A DNA stretch of 64,000 nt from NCBI RefSeq assembly GCF_006494715.1, contig NZ_CP041151.1, positions 3,906,001 through 3,970,000 on the forward strand. The letters run 5' to 3'. The position numbers and the translations under genes were made by a program. How positions within the stretch are numbered: position 1 is the first letter of the stretch; every line of letters starts with the position of its first letter. Shown one piece after another: positions 16,629 through 25,370 of this stretch. Below the pieces are notes generated by a model. The model was not told the DNA's origin, made no database searches, and saw only the letters and a program-made list of their open reading frames with translations. Origin of the DNA: Shewanella sp. SNU WT4 (GTDB taxonomy: Bacteria; Pseudomonadota; Gammaproteobacteria; Enterobacterales; Shewanellaceae).

Positions 16629-17306
16629 TCAAGCTTTACGGGTGAGCAGATAAGCATTCTCTGTCAGCCAAGGCACTTGGTTTTTAATAAACTTAGGGTT
16701 ATCGGCAAGCGCGTCACTTGATTCAAGTAATTCAATGTCAAAGTAAGGGCTTAGATGAGTGTTAAGCCAAGTGTCACTGACCGCAAAAGGAGGGCCAGAC
16801 AGCATAGCTTGGGGATAATCTAAGGTAATTAATAAGCCTTGGGTGTTAGCCGCCACACTCATTGCCAAACGCTCGGCATAGGCAGCGCGCATGGTTTCCG
16901 GCATAGCTATCATGGCAGCCCTATCGTAAAAGGCGCTGCAGTCATGACTTACAGCAGTAGGCAGCGTAAAGAAATCGCCTTGCCATAACTGAATTTGATC
17001 GCAGCTAAAGAGTTGGTGCTGTGCCTGAGTGTGCTGAGTGTGCTGAGTGTGCTGAGTGTAATCGAGTTGATTTTCAGTAAAGAACTCAGTTACTGCAACC
17101 TCACTGAGCTCACAGCCCATGACATTATGGCCAAGCTCAGCTAAATACAGCATATCTATGCTTTTACCGCACAAAGGCACTAATACCTTACCGCTACCCG
17201 CTAAGGCTAATCGAGGCCAGTAGCCTTGTAGCAAGGGATTGATTTCAGCCTGATGAAACCCTATTTGACGATTGTGCCAACGCTCATGCCAAAAAGCCGC
17301 GTCCAT
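16629..17306 (-). CDS. tpm: Thiopurine S-methyltransferase
   Basis: This 225-residue SAM-dependent methyltransferase of the TPMT family is known in bacteria for methylating thiopurines and for volatilising selenium and tellurium compounds. Family signatures are MDAAFWHERWHNRQIGFHQ at the start, VLVPLCGKSIDMLYLAE, then GHNVMGCELSEVAV. The central segment YTQHTQHTQHTQ (about residues 123-134) is encoded by a perfect 9-bp repeat and lies just before the conserved LWQGDFF strand; it lengthens a loop and should not disturb the fold. The gene is convergent with the third porin. Cytoplasmic. Confidence 0.92.
   Translation of the reverse strand: MDAAFWHERWHNRQIGFHQAEINPLLQGYWPRLALAGSGKVLVPLCGKSIDMLYLAELGHNVMGCELSEVAVTEFFTENQLDYTQHTQHTQHTQAQHQLFSCDQIQLWQGDFFTLPTAVSHDCSAFYDRAAMIAMPETMRAAYAERLAMSVAANTQGLLITLDYPQAMLSGPPFAVSDTWLNTHLSPYFDIELLESSDALADNPKFIKNQVPWLTENAYLLTRKA
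17031..17057 (-). repeat. In-frame 9-bp tandem repeat within tpm
   Basis: Three perfect copies of GTGCTGAGT (plus strand), with a degenerate unit next to them, encode TQH repeats. Because the unit is a multiple of three, copy-number change would keep the reading frame. Confidence 0.85.
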
Positions 17307-17368
17307 AAACTTATCTCCTCAAATTGCAGACCACAATGTTGAAGATAAGCTCATCTAAAGTAAAGTGC

Positions 17369-17716
17369 TTATTCGGTTTCAGCTAATACTGCTTGAACCT
17401 TCTTTAACCACAGGCAATTTTCACACTGACATTGACGACGTGATAAATGGTAAGGCGTTAAATTAGAGTCAATATAATCCACGGCTATCAGTAATTGCTG
17501 GCGTAATTCGCTCACGCTCTTTTGTTCTAATGACACCAATTTATCATTGTGATTCATCCACACGCACTCCATGCCCTGATGGCAAAAAGTACAGGCATCA
17601 TCCACAGGATTATAAAATCCAGCATGGGGGCACTGACGCAGTTCCATGGATTGAATAATACGTTGACGCGCAAATTCAAACAAAGGAATTAATTGTGCTT
17701 TGTGATCGGCGGCCAT
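17369..17716 (-). CDS. Conserved Cys-rich protein, unknown
   Basis: This 115-residue soluble protein is not recognised. It has two Cys clusters: CPHAGF...CTFCHQGMEC (about residues 29-50) and RRQCQCENCLW near the C-terminus, so metal binding is plausible. I chose the start MAADHKAQL because a strong AAGGAGAGG lies just upstream; the frame opens 29 codons earlier without a ribosome site. It has no signal peptide, so it is cytoplasmic. It stands alone between tpm and the Ser/Thr kinase gene, and nothing in the context fixes a function. Confidence 0.6.
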   Translation of the reverse strand: MAADHKAQLIPLFEFARQRIIQSMELRQCPHAGFYNPVDDACTFCHQGMECVWMNHNDKLVSLEQKSVSELRQQLLIAVDYIDSNLTPYHLSRRQCQCENCLWLKKVQAVLAETE

Positions 17717-18037
17717 TAGCCTCTCCTTTAGCGATGAGTCATTAAGCTTGCTCATCACCCAGTAACATTTGCCATTTTGACAAACTTTAAGCAAACTGCT
17801 CATAAACTAAGCATAACGATAGCTGGAGCCTAGCTATTTGATTTATATCAATAGAGCCACCAGTTTTTGGTTTATCCAAGTACCCTGCCATTAAGGCCAG
17901 CGTTCTTGATTCACTCCATACTAATATTGACAGCCAGCAACACAAGCATGCCTTAGTATTTGCAGGCGATGGATCACATTATTTATGCGGCGCAACGATC
18001 GCGGCAATCGAGTCACTGAAGGAACAGGAGAGCTTGC

Positions 18038-19855
18038 TTGAGCACAGCGCAGATCCAGCAATTTTACATTTCAGAAGAGCAGTCGATTTATTTGCTCAAG
18101 GCCAACGATGCCCGCAAACATAAGGCATGGATCCGCCTGTGTAAGCAGCAGCTCACTCGCCTCGGTTATCAAGATATCAGCTTATTAGGTAAAGGCGCCT
18201 ATGGCTTTGTATTTGCGGGAATTAGCCCCAATGGCCAGTCGCAAGTGTTTAAGTTTTCAAGAATTACCTTGCCGCAGCATATTCAAGATCGTTTAGAAGA
18301 AGAAGCCTATATGCTCGGGCGGCTTAACCATCCGAATATTCCGCCGCTCATTAGTTTCGATCGCCCTAGCCGCCAAGGGATCTTAGTGATGGCACGAGCA
18401 AATGGCGAAGATCTGCAGCTCTATTGTCGCCGCACTGGGCCATTAGCTGTGACTGACATAGTGAATATTGCCAGGCAATTGGCGCAAATTTTAGATTACT
18501 TACAGCAATGCGGCATAGTCCATGGTGACATTAAACCGTCGAACTTAGTCTATAACCCTGAGACTGGCCAAGTGGCCTTAATTGATTGGGGATCGGCGGT
18601 TTTTGCTCAGCAAGATCGCAGTGGCAATAGTTTAAGTCGCGATCCCATGGGGCTACTCAGCCAAGACTTACAGCACACCAATGCCCGCATGGGAGATGTG
18701 TATTTTATCGGTGACGATCAACTTAACGGCGCCTTATCTAACCCAAGGTTTGATGAGCAAGGCATAGCTGGCAGCTTGTACGCCCTCGCCTCTGGCCAAG
18801 TCAGTCGCTTTGGTAGCCGCGTTATTACCGCCTTAAGTCTTGGATTACCTAAAGAGCTCGCCCTCACACTGGATGCTATGCTCAGTAGCGATAGCGCCAC
18901 GCGCGCACGCGGCGGCGACCATTTTATTAAAAGCATGCAGCGCGCCCATTTATGGTACTTACCGCCATTAACGCCAAGCATCCCGAGCGCCCAAATTCCT
19001 ATCTGGCTGCAAGCCAAATATAAGCCAGTAGAAACGGTGAGTTACAGCTCTAGGCAATCCTTTTTAAAAGAGCACAATCCGCAGTTACCTAATACTCCTG
19101 AGGCCATGCTGCCTGAGTATTACCGTAATTTTATGCTGGGGATGGGCGACACCGAAAAGGCGTTTATCGCCAGTGTCGGTCAATTAGGTCATTACCCTTT
19201 AGTGGGTGGCATTGCCATTCATTGGCAAGAGCAAGGTGTGTACATAGATTCAAGCCTTGGCCTGTTCGACCCCAATTTACGGCCAGCCTTAGCTGTGGTG
19301 GTCAATAACTTAGTGAGTCTCGCGCAAGGCATAAATCGTATTGGTACTTTTAAGGCTTGTTTCTTTAATGCCAAAGACACCTTACATATTGAAGGCAATG
19401 CTAAGGGACAGTTTGTGGCGAGTTCCGATCAGCAGTTACCGTTTGAAGTGAGTGATGCGCCAAGCCTTGAAGATAAATCGCGCCTGCATTCCTATTTCGA
19501 AGATGGGCGCGATCCTGATGAAAACTTAGAGTTGCCCACTGAAATCATGGCAGAGCTGAGTTATCTCAATCACATACATCATACTGGCTGCATCATTTTT
19601 GAAGTACTGGATAATCACATGAAGATCCACAGCTACTTTAGGCTGCTAAATCCGAGAAAACAGGCCAGCTTTCGCGCCTGCCTTGATCGGATCTTACGCC
19701 ATGTTGACAAAATCCGCGGCAATGGCGTTTCAGGTTTTATGAAATTACCTTATAAAAATACTCGCCGCGTTGAGCATCAAGCGCGCCGCAGCGATCACTT
19801 TTATCCGCGTAATCCCAAAGATCATTTATCGCTAGATGGCGAGCGCGGTTCTTGA
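18038..19855 (+). CDS. Serine/threonine protein kinase with unassigned C-terminal domain
   Basis: This 605-residue cytoplasmic protein is a Hanks-type kinase in its first half: glycine loop GKGAYGFVF (51-59), ATP-anchoring K72 in VFKFSR, Glu region LEEEAYMLGRLNHPNI, catalytic HGDIKPSN (D164, K166) and metal-binding DWG (D183) in place of the usual DFG. The last 300 or so residues, after the kinase lobe, contain no motif that I know and no transmembrane helix. The start is TTG with GGAG 7 bp upstream. The 3' end overlaps the convergent fxsA by 34 bp. No phosphatase or FHA gene is adjacent. Substrate unknown. Confidence 0.82.
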   Translation: MSTAQIQQFYISEEQSIYLLKANDARKHKAWIRLCKQQLTRLGYQDISLLGKGAYGFVFAGISPNGQSQVFKFSRITLPQHIQDRLEEEAYMLGRLNHPNIPPLISFDRPSRQGILVMARANGEDLQLYCRRTGPLAVTDIVNIARQLAQILDYLQQCGIVHGDIKPSNLVYNPETGQVALIDWGSAVFAQQDRSGNSLSRDPMGLLSQDLQHTNARMGDVYFIGDDQLNGALSNPRFDEQGIAGSLYALASGQVSRFGSRVITALSLGLPKELALTLDAMLSSDSATRARGGDHFIKSMQRAHLWYLPPLTPSIPSAQIPIWLQAKYKPVETVSYSSRQSFLKEHNPQLPNTPEAMLPEYYRNFMLGMGDTEKAFIASVGQLGHYPLVGGIAIHWQEQGVYIDSSLGLFDPNLRPALAVVVNNLVSLAQGINRIGTFKACFFNAKDTLHIEGNAKGQFVASSDQQLPFEVSDAPSLEDKSRLHSYFEDGRDPDENLELPTEIMAELSYLNHIHHTGCIIFEVLDNHMKIHSYFRLLNPRKQASFRACLDRILRHVDKIRGNGVSGFMKLPYKNTRRVEHQARRSDHFYPRNPKDHLSLDGERGS

Positions 19856-20364
19856 TCTAACACTAAGCGCGGACGGCTATCATCTTTGCGCTCAAACTCC
19901 CCTTCAAAAATATCGCCATTGGCGGACGGTTGATCAAAGCCTTGATGAAACTGACCCGAGCCAAACTGACTTGAACCAAATTGGCTTGAGCTAAACTGCT
20001 GGCTAAATTGAGTTTGCATCCGCGTCGATGCTAAACGCGCAAACGCGTGACGAGTCCAAGGTAGCAGTAACAGCACCCCAAAGGCGTCAGTCACAAAGCC
20101 TGGGATCAGTAATAAAATGCCGGCCATCACTAACATCATGCCGCCCACAATTTCTTCTGTCGGCGCTTCGCCTCTGGCCATTTTTTCTTGGGCTTGCATC
20201 AAAGTTGCGAGCCCCTGACGCTTAACTAACGACACGCCGATAATGGCAGTTAAGATGACTAAGGCCACGGTATTTAGACTACCGACCTCTTCACCCACTT
20301 GAATTAACACCGCCAATTCTGCCATCGGCAGAGCAATCAATAACAGCAACCAAGGTAAACGCAT
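19822..20364 (-). CDS. fxsA: FxsA family membrane protein
   Basis: FxsA homologues are small inner-membrane proteins; overproduction of E. coli FxsA relieves exclusion of phage T7 by the F plasmid. This one has about 180 residues. The sequence MRLPWLLLLIALPMAELAVL, then GVSLVKRQGLATL, GEAPTEEIVGGMMLVMAGILL and PGFVTDAFGVLLLLPWTR is diagnostic. The C-terminal tail is polar and rich in Ser/Gln/Phe repeats (SSQFGSSQFGSGQF), which is not conserved in the family. AGAGG precedes the chosen ATG; a GTG two codons earlier is also possible. The 3' end overlaps the kinase gene. Confidence 0.88.
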   Translation of the reverse strand: MRLPWLLLLIALPMAELAVLIQVGEEVGSLNTVALVILTAIIGVSLVKRQGLATLMQAQEKMARGEAPTEEIVGGMMLVMAGILLLIPGFVTDAFGVLLLLPWTRHAFARLASTRMQTQFSQQFSSSQFGSSQFGSGQFHQGFDQPSANGDIFEGEFERKDDSRPRLVLDQEPRSPSSDK

Positions 20365-20644
20365 GCACACCTCTTTCTTTGGTCAATAAGCGCTAACCAA
20401 AGATAAAATAAAAATAAATTAATGCTTCTTGAAAACTAAATGGGGTTTTACCAGTCTGTTTTCAAGAGCCAATCAGGTTAACATCCCAAGACTCAAGTTA
20501 TCTGGCTCACTGTTTTTTGGTAACAAAGATGCAGATCTAGCCTAAAACACGTAAAGTACGCAACCTTAACGCCAAGAATCGCCATCAGTGTATGGCATTT
20601 GGCTTAAACCAGATTTAATCACTCCCTAGGTTGGAATAAGTCAC

Positions 20645-20980
20645 ATGGAAAAGCCCCAACTTGACAGCTATTTACTGGTATTAACCACCTGTCCAGATAA
20701 AGCCACAGCCCAAACTATCGCCAAGGCCGTGATTAGTGCACAATTAGCCGCCTGCGCGCAAATAGGCCAAGCCATTGAATCGATTTACCAGTGGCAAGGA
20801 GAAATGCAGGTAGAGAGCGAAATTCCGCTGCAATTTAAATGCAGCCAGAGCCAATATGTGCCGTTACAACAAACCTTGTTACAACTTCATCCCTATGAAG
20901 TACCACAGATAGTCGCCGTTCCCCTGTCTTATGGATTACCCGCTTATTTCAATTGGATAAAAGAAAACAGCCCATCATGA
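20645..20980 (+). CDS. cutA: Divalent cation tolerance protein CutA
   Basis: CutA is a small trimeric ferredoxin-like-fold protein linked to copper tolerance. This 111-residue protein shows the family pattern TTCPDKATAQTIAKAV, AACAQIG, YQWQGEMQVESEIPLQFK and HPYEVPQIVAVP. No signal peptide is visible, so it is probably cytoplasmic. Its stop codon overlaps the dsbD start (ATGA), so the two are translationally coupled, an arrangement also known in enterobacteria. Confidence 0.94.
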   Translation: MEKPQLDSYLLVLTTCPDKATAQTIAKAVISAQLAACAQIGQAIESIYQWQGEMQVESEIPLQFKCSQSQYVPLQQTLLQLHPYEVPQIVAVPLSYGLPAYFNWIKENSPS

Positions 20981-22824
20981 AGAAACTGATAACCCTACTT
21001 TTTAGCGTAGCGCTTTTAGCCTCGCCCTTTACGCAAGCAGACAGTATTTTTGGCTCTAAAGGTTTTAGCTTTCTAAAACAAGAACCACAATTAATGCCTG
21101 TTGAGCAAGCCTTTGTTTTTGATTTTAAACAACAAGGTAATCAAGTGGCCGTTAGCTGGGTCATAGCCGATGGTTACTATCTGTATCAAGATAAGCTTAA
21201 GTTTTCAGCCGATAATGCCACCTTAGGTGAAATCCAATTGCCTAAAGGCGTGATGCATCACGATGATTATTTTGGTGAGCAAGAAGTCTATACCCAGTAT
21301 GTCGACATCCCAATTGCCATCAAAGAAGCGGCTAAAGATGCCAAGCTCACCGTCACCTTTATGGGCTGCGCCGAGGGTAAACTGTGTTTTCCCCCGACCA
21401 AGCAATATGCGCCACTGGCAGAAGTTGCCAGCAATGATGGCTTGCTGCCAGTAACAGCCGCCACCAGCCAAGCGGCTACCGCGACTGATACTAATGCCAG
21501 CGAAGGTTTTTTCAGTAACACCAGTAATAGCGAGCATGTCAGTGAGCAAGATGGCCTGAGCAAGTTATTGAGTGATGGCAATCTCGGCTGGACCTTATTA
21601 ATTTTCTTCGGTTTAGGCATAGGCTTAGCGTTAACCCCCTGCGTATTTCCTATGTATCCGATTTTGTCTGGCATTATTGTCGGCCAAAAACAGCAGTTAT
21701 CCACCGCCAAAGCCTTCTCCTTGTCCATGGCTTATGTGCAAGGCATGGCGATTACTTACTCGCTCCTTGGCTTAGTCGTCGCCTCTGCCGGCCTTAAGTA
21801 TCAAGCGGCGCTGCAACACCCTGCGGTACTGATTTTCTTAGCCATCATGTTTGCCGTGCTCAGTTTATCTATGTTTGGCGTGTATGAGCTTAAGCTGCCT
21901 AGTCGCTGGCAAGAAAAAATGAATAGCGCAGCTAACAACCAGCAAGGCGGTAAGCTTGCGGGCGTATTCATGATGGGCGTGATTTCAGGCTTAGTCGCTT
22001 CCCCTTGCACTACTGCGCCGCTATCTGGCGCCTTAATCTATGTGGCGCAAACCGGTGATTTACTGCAAGGCTTCTTGGCCTTGTATGTCCTCAGCATGGG
22101 TATGGGCTTACCGCTACTCATCATAGGCACCTCGGGCGGTAAACTGCTGCCACGCGCTGGTCAGTGGATGGACGTGATTAAAACTGTGTTCGGCTTCTTG
22201 CTGATTGCTGTGTCTGTGGTGATGATTAGTCGCATTTGGCCAGGACTTGTGACTGACATCCTTTGGTCTGTGTGGGGCGTAAGCTTAATTGCATACTTAA
22301 TGCATCAGAACAAGTTAACCGCCTTTGACTGGAAACAAACCGTGCGCTCAGTGCTATTAACCTTAGCCCTGCTTGGCAGCTTCTCTTACGGCTTCCAAGC
22401 TGTGATGGCAGCCCTTGGTCATGCTAGCCCTGTGATTAGTGGCGAAAAAGCGCCGAATAAGGGCTTCACTAAATTTAAAACCTTAGCTGAACTTGATACT
22501 GAGCTTGCCGCCGCTAAGGCTGCTGGTGAGCCTGTGCTTATCGACTTTTATGCTGACTGGTGCGTTGCCTGTAAAGAATTTGAAAACATCACTTTCAAAT
22601 CTGAGCAAGTGCAGCAAAGATTCCAGAAAATCCGTTTGCTTAAGGCCGATGTCACTAAGATGGACAGCGATGATGAAGCCTTATTGGATCATTACGGCAT
22701 CAAAGGCTTACCTACCTTATTGCTATTTAATGCCAATGGCCTATTAGATAGCGGCTTAACCGTAACTGGATTTATGGGACCTGTGGCTTTTGCTGAGCAA
22801 CTCGATAAGCTTAACGCGCAATAA
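20977..22824 (+). CDS. dsbD: Thiol:disulfide interchange protein DsbD
   Basis: DsbD carries electrons from cytoplasmic thioredoxin across the inner membrane to periplasmic DsbC and c-type cytochrome maturation. The 615 residues include all six redox Cys: C131 and C137 in the N-terminal periplasmic domain (GCAEGKLC), C222 (TPCVFPMYP) and C344 (SPCTTAPL) in the eight-helix membrane domain, and C529/C532 (DWCVACK) in the C-terminal thioredoxin domain. A signal peptide (MKKLITLLFSVALLASPFTQA) is present. The ATG overlaps the cutA stop. Efficient electron supply for cytochrome c maturation fits a cytochrome-rich organism such as Shewanella. Confidence 0.95.
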   Translation: MKKLITLLFSVALLASPFTQADSIFGSKGFSFLKQEPQLMPVEQAFVFDFKQQGNQVAVSWVIADGYYLYQDKLKFSADNATLGEIQLPKGVMHHDDYFGEQEVYTQYVDIPIAIKEAAKDAKLTVTFMGCAEGKLCFPPTKQYAPLAEVASNDGLLPVTAATSQAATATDTNASEGFFSNTSNSEHVSEQDGLSKLLSDGNLGWTLLIFFGLGIGLALTPCVFPMYPILSGIIVGQKQQLSTAKAFSLSMAYVQGMAITYSLLGLVVASAGLKYQAALQHPAVLIFLAIMFAVLSLSMFGVYELKLPSRWQEKMNSAANNQQGGKLAGVFMMGVISGLVASPCTTAPLSGALIYVAQTGDLLQGFLALYVLSMGMGLPLLIIGTSGGKLLPRAGQWMDVIKTVFGFLLIAVSVVMISRIWPGLVTDILWSVWGVSLIAYLMHQNKLTAFDWKQTVRSVLLTLALLGSFSYGFQAVMAALGHASPVISGEKAPNKGFTKFKTLAELDTELAAAKAAGEPVLIDFYADWCVACKEFENITFKSEQVQQRFQKIRLLKADVTKMDSDDEALLDHYGIKGLPTLLLFNANGLLDSGLTVTGFMGPVAFAEQLDKLNAQ

Positions 22825-22838
22825 TGTTACATAAGCGC

Positions 22839-22873
22839 ACAAAAACCCTTCATTTTTGAGGGGTTTTTGTTTT
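22839..22873 (+). terminator. Terminator of cutA-dsbD
   Basis: The hairpin CAAAAACCC / GGGTTTTTG with a loop of about 13 bases is followed by TTTT, 15 bp after the dsbD stop. Confidence 0.8.
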
Positions 22874-22942
22874 CTAGGTTGTGACAAGGTCTGCCATTAG
22901 CATTTACAATAGTCACAAGAAATTTAGCTATAAGTGGAATTC

Positions 22943-24562
22943 ATGGAACCAGCAATACTCGTTATCACTCTTTCTTGCGGGCTATTAGTCAATCGCCTCG
23001 GCTTACCGCCGCTTATCGGTTACTTAGTGGCAGGTTTTGCCCTGTATTTATTTGGGATCAATGACGCAAGCTTACCCTTGCTAGAAACGCTCGCTAACCT
23101 AGGCGTGACCTTACTGCTGTTTGTTATTGGTCTGAAACTCGACATTAAAAGTCTATTTAAGGCCGAAGTGTGGGCAGGAGCCAGTATTCATCTGATTGGA
23201 TCCATGCTGTTTTTTATCCCGCTGCTGAAATTACTCGGGTTAATTGGCCTAAGTCAGCTCACCGATTTCACGATTGAGCAATTAAGCTTGTTAGCCTTTG
23301 CCTTGAGCTTTTCTAGTACCGTTTTTGCGGTCAAAGTGCTCGAAGACAAAGGCGATATGCAGTCGCTCTATGGCCGCGTAGCCATTGGTATCTTGATTAT
23401 GCAAGATATCTTCGCGGTAGCATTTTTAACTATTTCTAAAGGCGAAATTCCAAGTGTTTGGGCTTTTGCTCTACTGCTGTTACCTCTAGCCAAACCATTG
23501 ATTTACCGCGCTCTGGATAAAGCTGGCCATGGTGAATTATTAGTACTGTTTGGCTTAGTGATGGCGCTCGTAGTCGGTGCTTGGCTATTTGAAAGTGTGG
23601 GTTTAAAGCCTGATTTAGGTGCCTTGATTGTCGGTATTTTATTAGCCGGCCACCCAAAATCATCTGAGCTTGCTAAGTCATTATTCTATTTTAAAGAATT
23701 ATTTCTGGTCGCATTCTTCCTCACCATAGGCCTTAATGGTTTACCAAGTGTGGAAGATGTTGGTTTGGCGATGATTTTAGTGGCTTGTATTCCGCTTAAG
23801 ATTGCCTTGTTCTTGTATTTATTAACCTTCTTCAAGCTGCGCTCACGCACCGCGGTTCTAACCTCATTTAACTTAGGTAACTACAGTGAGTTCGGTTTGA
23901 TTGTGGCTGCCGTTGCGACTACCAAGGGCTGGTTACCCCAGCAATGGCTGGTGATTATCGCTGTGGCCTTAAGCTTAAGTTTCTTACTGGCAGCGCCACT
24001 TAATAGCTTAGTGGGTCTGTTTTATCAAAAATACCAAGGTAAATTACGCCGCCTTGAGCACTATCCACTGCATCCAGAAGATAGACCTATCAGTATCGGC
24101 AAAGCTAAGTTCTTAGTCTTTGGTATGGGCCGCATTGGTAGCGGCGCTTATGATGAGCTTAAAGCTAAATATGGCGATGGCGTGGTGGGGATTGAGCATA
24201 AGCATGAGCTGGTTGAATACCACTTAAGCGTTGGCCGCAATGTAGTGCATGGCGATGCCGGTGATACTGACTTTTGGGATAAACTGGAGCGCAATACTGG
24301 CGTGGAATTAGTGCTACTGGCTATGCCCCATCACCGCGGTAACTTGTTTGCCATTGAGCAATTAAAGCAGCGTGAATACAAAGGCCGCATTAGCGCGATT
24401 GTGCAATATCACGATGATGCCGAGTCATTAAAAGAGGCCGGCGTAGATAGCATTTACAACCTCTACGAGGCCGCGGGTGCTGGTTTTGTTGATCACGTGA
24501 TTAAGGAGCTTGAATTCTTGCAAGCGCTTGAAGACCAGCCGGAATCACGCGCAGCCAACTAA
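22943..24562 (+). CDS. Kef-type monovalent cation:proton antiporter (CPA2) with TrkA-N domain
   Basis: The protein has 539 residues. The first 380 or so form a multi-pass CPA2 exchanger domain (LVNRLGLPPLIGYLVAGF; FVIGLKLDIKSLF; SFSSTVFAVKVLEDKG; FNLGNYSEFGLI), followed by a cytoplasmic nucleotide-binding TrkA-N domain (FLVFGMGRIGSGAYDELKAKY, VVHGDAGDTDFWDKL). It probably exchanges K+ or Na+ for protons and is gated by a nucleotide or adduct, as in KefB/KefC and YbaL. No kefF/kefG partner is adjacent. I preferred the ATG at MEPAIL; a GTG three codons earlier is possible. Confidence 0.85.
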   Translation: MEPAILVITLSCGLLVNRLGLPPLIGYLVAGFALYLFGINDASLPLLETLANLGVTLLLFVIGLKLDIKSLFKAEVWAGASIHLIGSMLFFIPLLKLLGLIGLSQLTDFTIEQLSLLAFALSFSSTVFAVKVLEDKGDMQSLYGRVAIGILIMQDIFAVAFLTISKGEIPSVWAFALLLLPLAKPLIYRALDKAGHGELLVLFGLVMALVVGAWLFESVGLKPDLGALIVGILLAGHPKSSELAKSLFYFKELFLVAFFLTIGLNGLPSVEDVGLAMILVACIPLKIALFLYLLTFFKLRSRTAVLTSFNLGNYSEFGLIVAAVATTKGWLPQQWLVIIAVALSLSFLLAAPLNSLVGLFYQKYQGKLRRLEHYPLHPEDRPISIGKAKFLVFGMGRIGSGAYDELKAKYGDGVVGIEHKHELVEYHLSVGRNVVHGDAGDTDFWDKLERNTGVELVLLAMPHHRGNLFAIEQLKQREYKGRISAIVQYHDDAESLKEAGVDSIYNLYEAAGAGFVDHVIKELEFLQALEDQPESRAAN

Positions 24563-24573
24563 ATTACAGAGAT

Positions 24574-24604
24574 AAAAAAAGCTGGCTTAGCCAGCTTTTT
24601 TTAT
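24574..24604. terminator. Bidirectional terminator
   Basis: The stem AAAGCTGGC / GCCAGCTTT is flanked by A and T runs, between the antiporter gene and the convergent acidic-tailed protein gene. Confidence 0.88.
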
Positions 24605-24611
24605 GGGTGGA

Positions 24612-25013
24612 TTAGTCGTCGAAATCGTCGGCCCAATCTTCAAAATCATCCCCTAAACCTTCCACTTCGGGCTCAGGTTCAGGCTCAGGTTTTGCTTTAC
24701 GTGCAGGCGCGGCATAAGCGTTTTCTTCGAGCTCTTCAAGGCTGCGATGCTTTACCATAAAAGCGGCGCGAGCCTCTTTCCATGCGGCGCCATATTGTGT
24801 TTGGGCGGCACTTAATGCGTCACCTTCCAATTCATATAAATTGACCTTCACAATATCTTCTACATATTCAATGATCGTGTTGCGCTGAGCATTGAAAAGG
24901 TAGATGCGTCCTGGAGATGCATCGGGTAACTGATTATCGTGAACAACCACTGAATTACCTCGAGAGGTACGAAGTTCACCAAACCAAACCTGTTTTTTTG
25001 CGGTGTTGTACAT
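24612..25013 (-). CDS. Conserved protein with acidic C-terminal tail, unknown
   Basis: This 133-residue soluble protein begins MYNTAKKQVWFGELRTSRGN, with a compact N-terminal domain of about 85 residues. A Pro-Glu repeat (KPEPEPEPEVEG) and a very acidic tail (DDFEDWADDFDD) follow. I do not recognise the family; similar proteins appear to be conserved in Shewanella (memory, unchecked). It has no signal peptide and no Cys. The tail could bind basic partners such as nucleic-acid-binding proteins or ribosomal proteins (inference). It is monocistronic, with a long AT-rich upstream region. Confidence 0.55.
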   Translation of the reverse strand: MYNTAKKQVWFGELRTSRGNSVVVHDNQLPDASPGRIYLFNAQRNTIIEYVEDIVKVNLYELEGDALSAAQTQYGAAWKEARAAFMVKHRSLEELEENAYAAPARKAKPEPEPEPEVEGLGDDFEDWADDFDD

Positions 25014-25370
25014 ATATGCTAATACCCTTAAATCAACACATACTTTTGAATTTGTCCATTAGATAGCGCTGTCGCTATTGGCTGTCAAGTAACTTATGCA
25101 GCCGGACCTCTTTTAAGGCGATATTCTTACAGAATATGAAACAGAATCAATCCTGCAGATGCCAAATTTTCATATTTAACTAAGCGAATTTTCGCCTTAC
25201 AGCACATTTTCAATGTCTAGTTGCAATTTAGCTGAAAAATACATCTGGGCAAGTCTTTTATTAAAAAAACCTCGCTAAATCATCAAGTCGCCTCACAATT
25301 GCGACCAAGCATTCGTTCGCATTACCACTAATGAGTTAGCTATGAGTCAATCTTAACCACTCGATGTTAG
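25014..25370. other. AT-rich intergenic region
   Basis: About 357 bp lie between two minus-strand genes, holding the promoter of the acidic-tailed protein. I see no open frame of useful length, no RNA fold that I recognise and no clear terminator for the upstream oxidoreductase gene. Confidence 0.4.
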
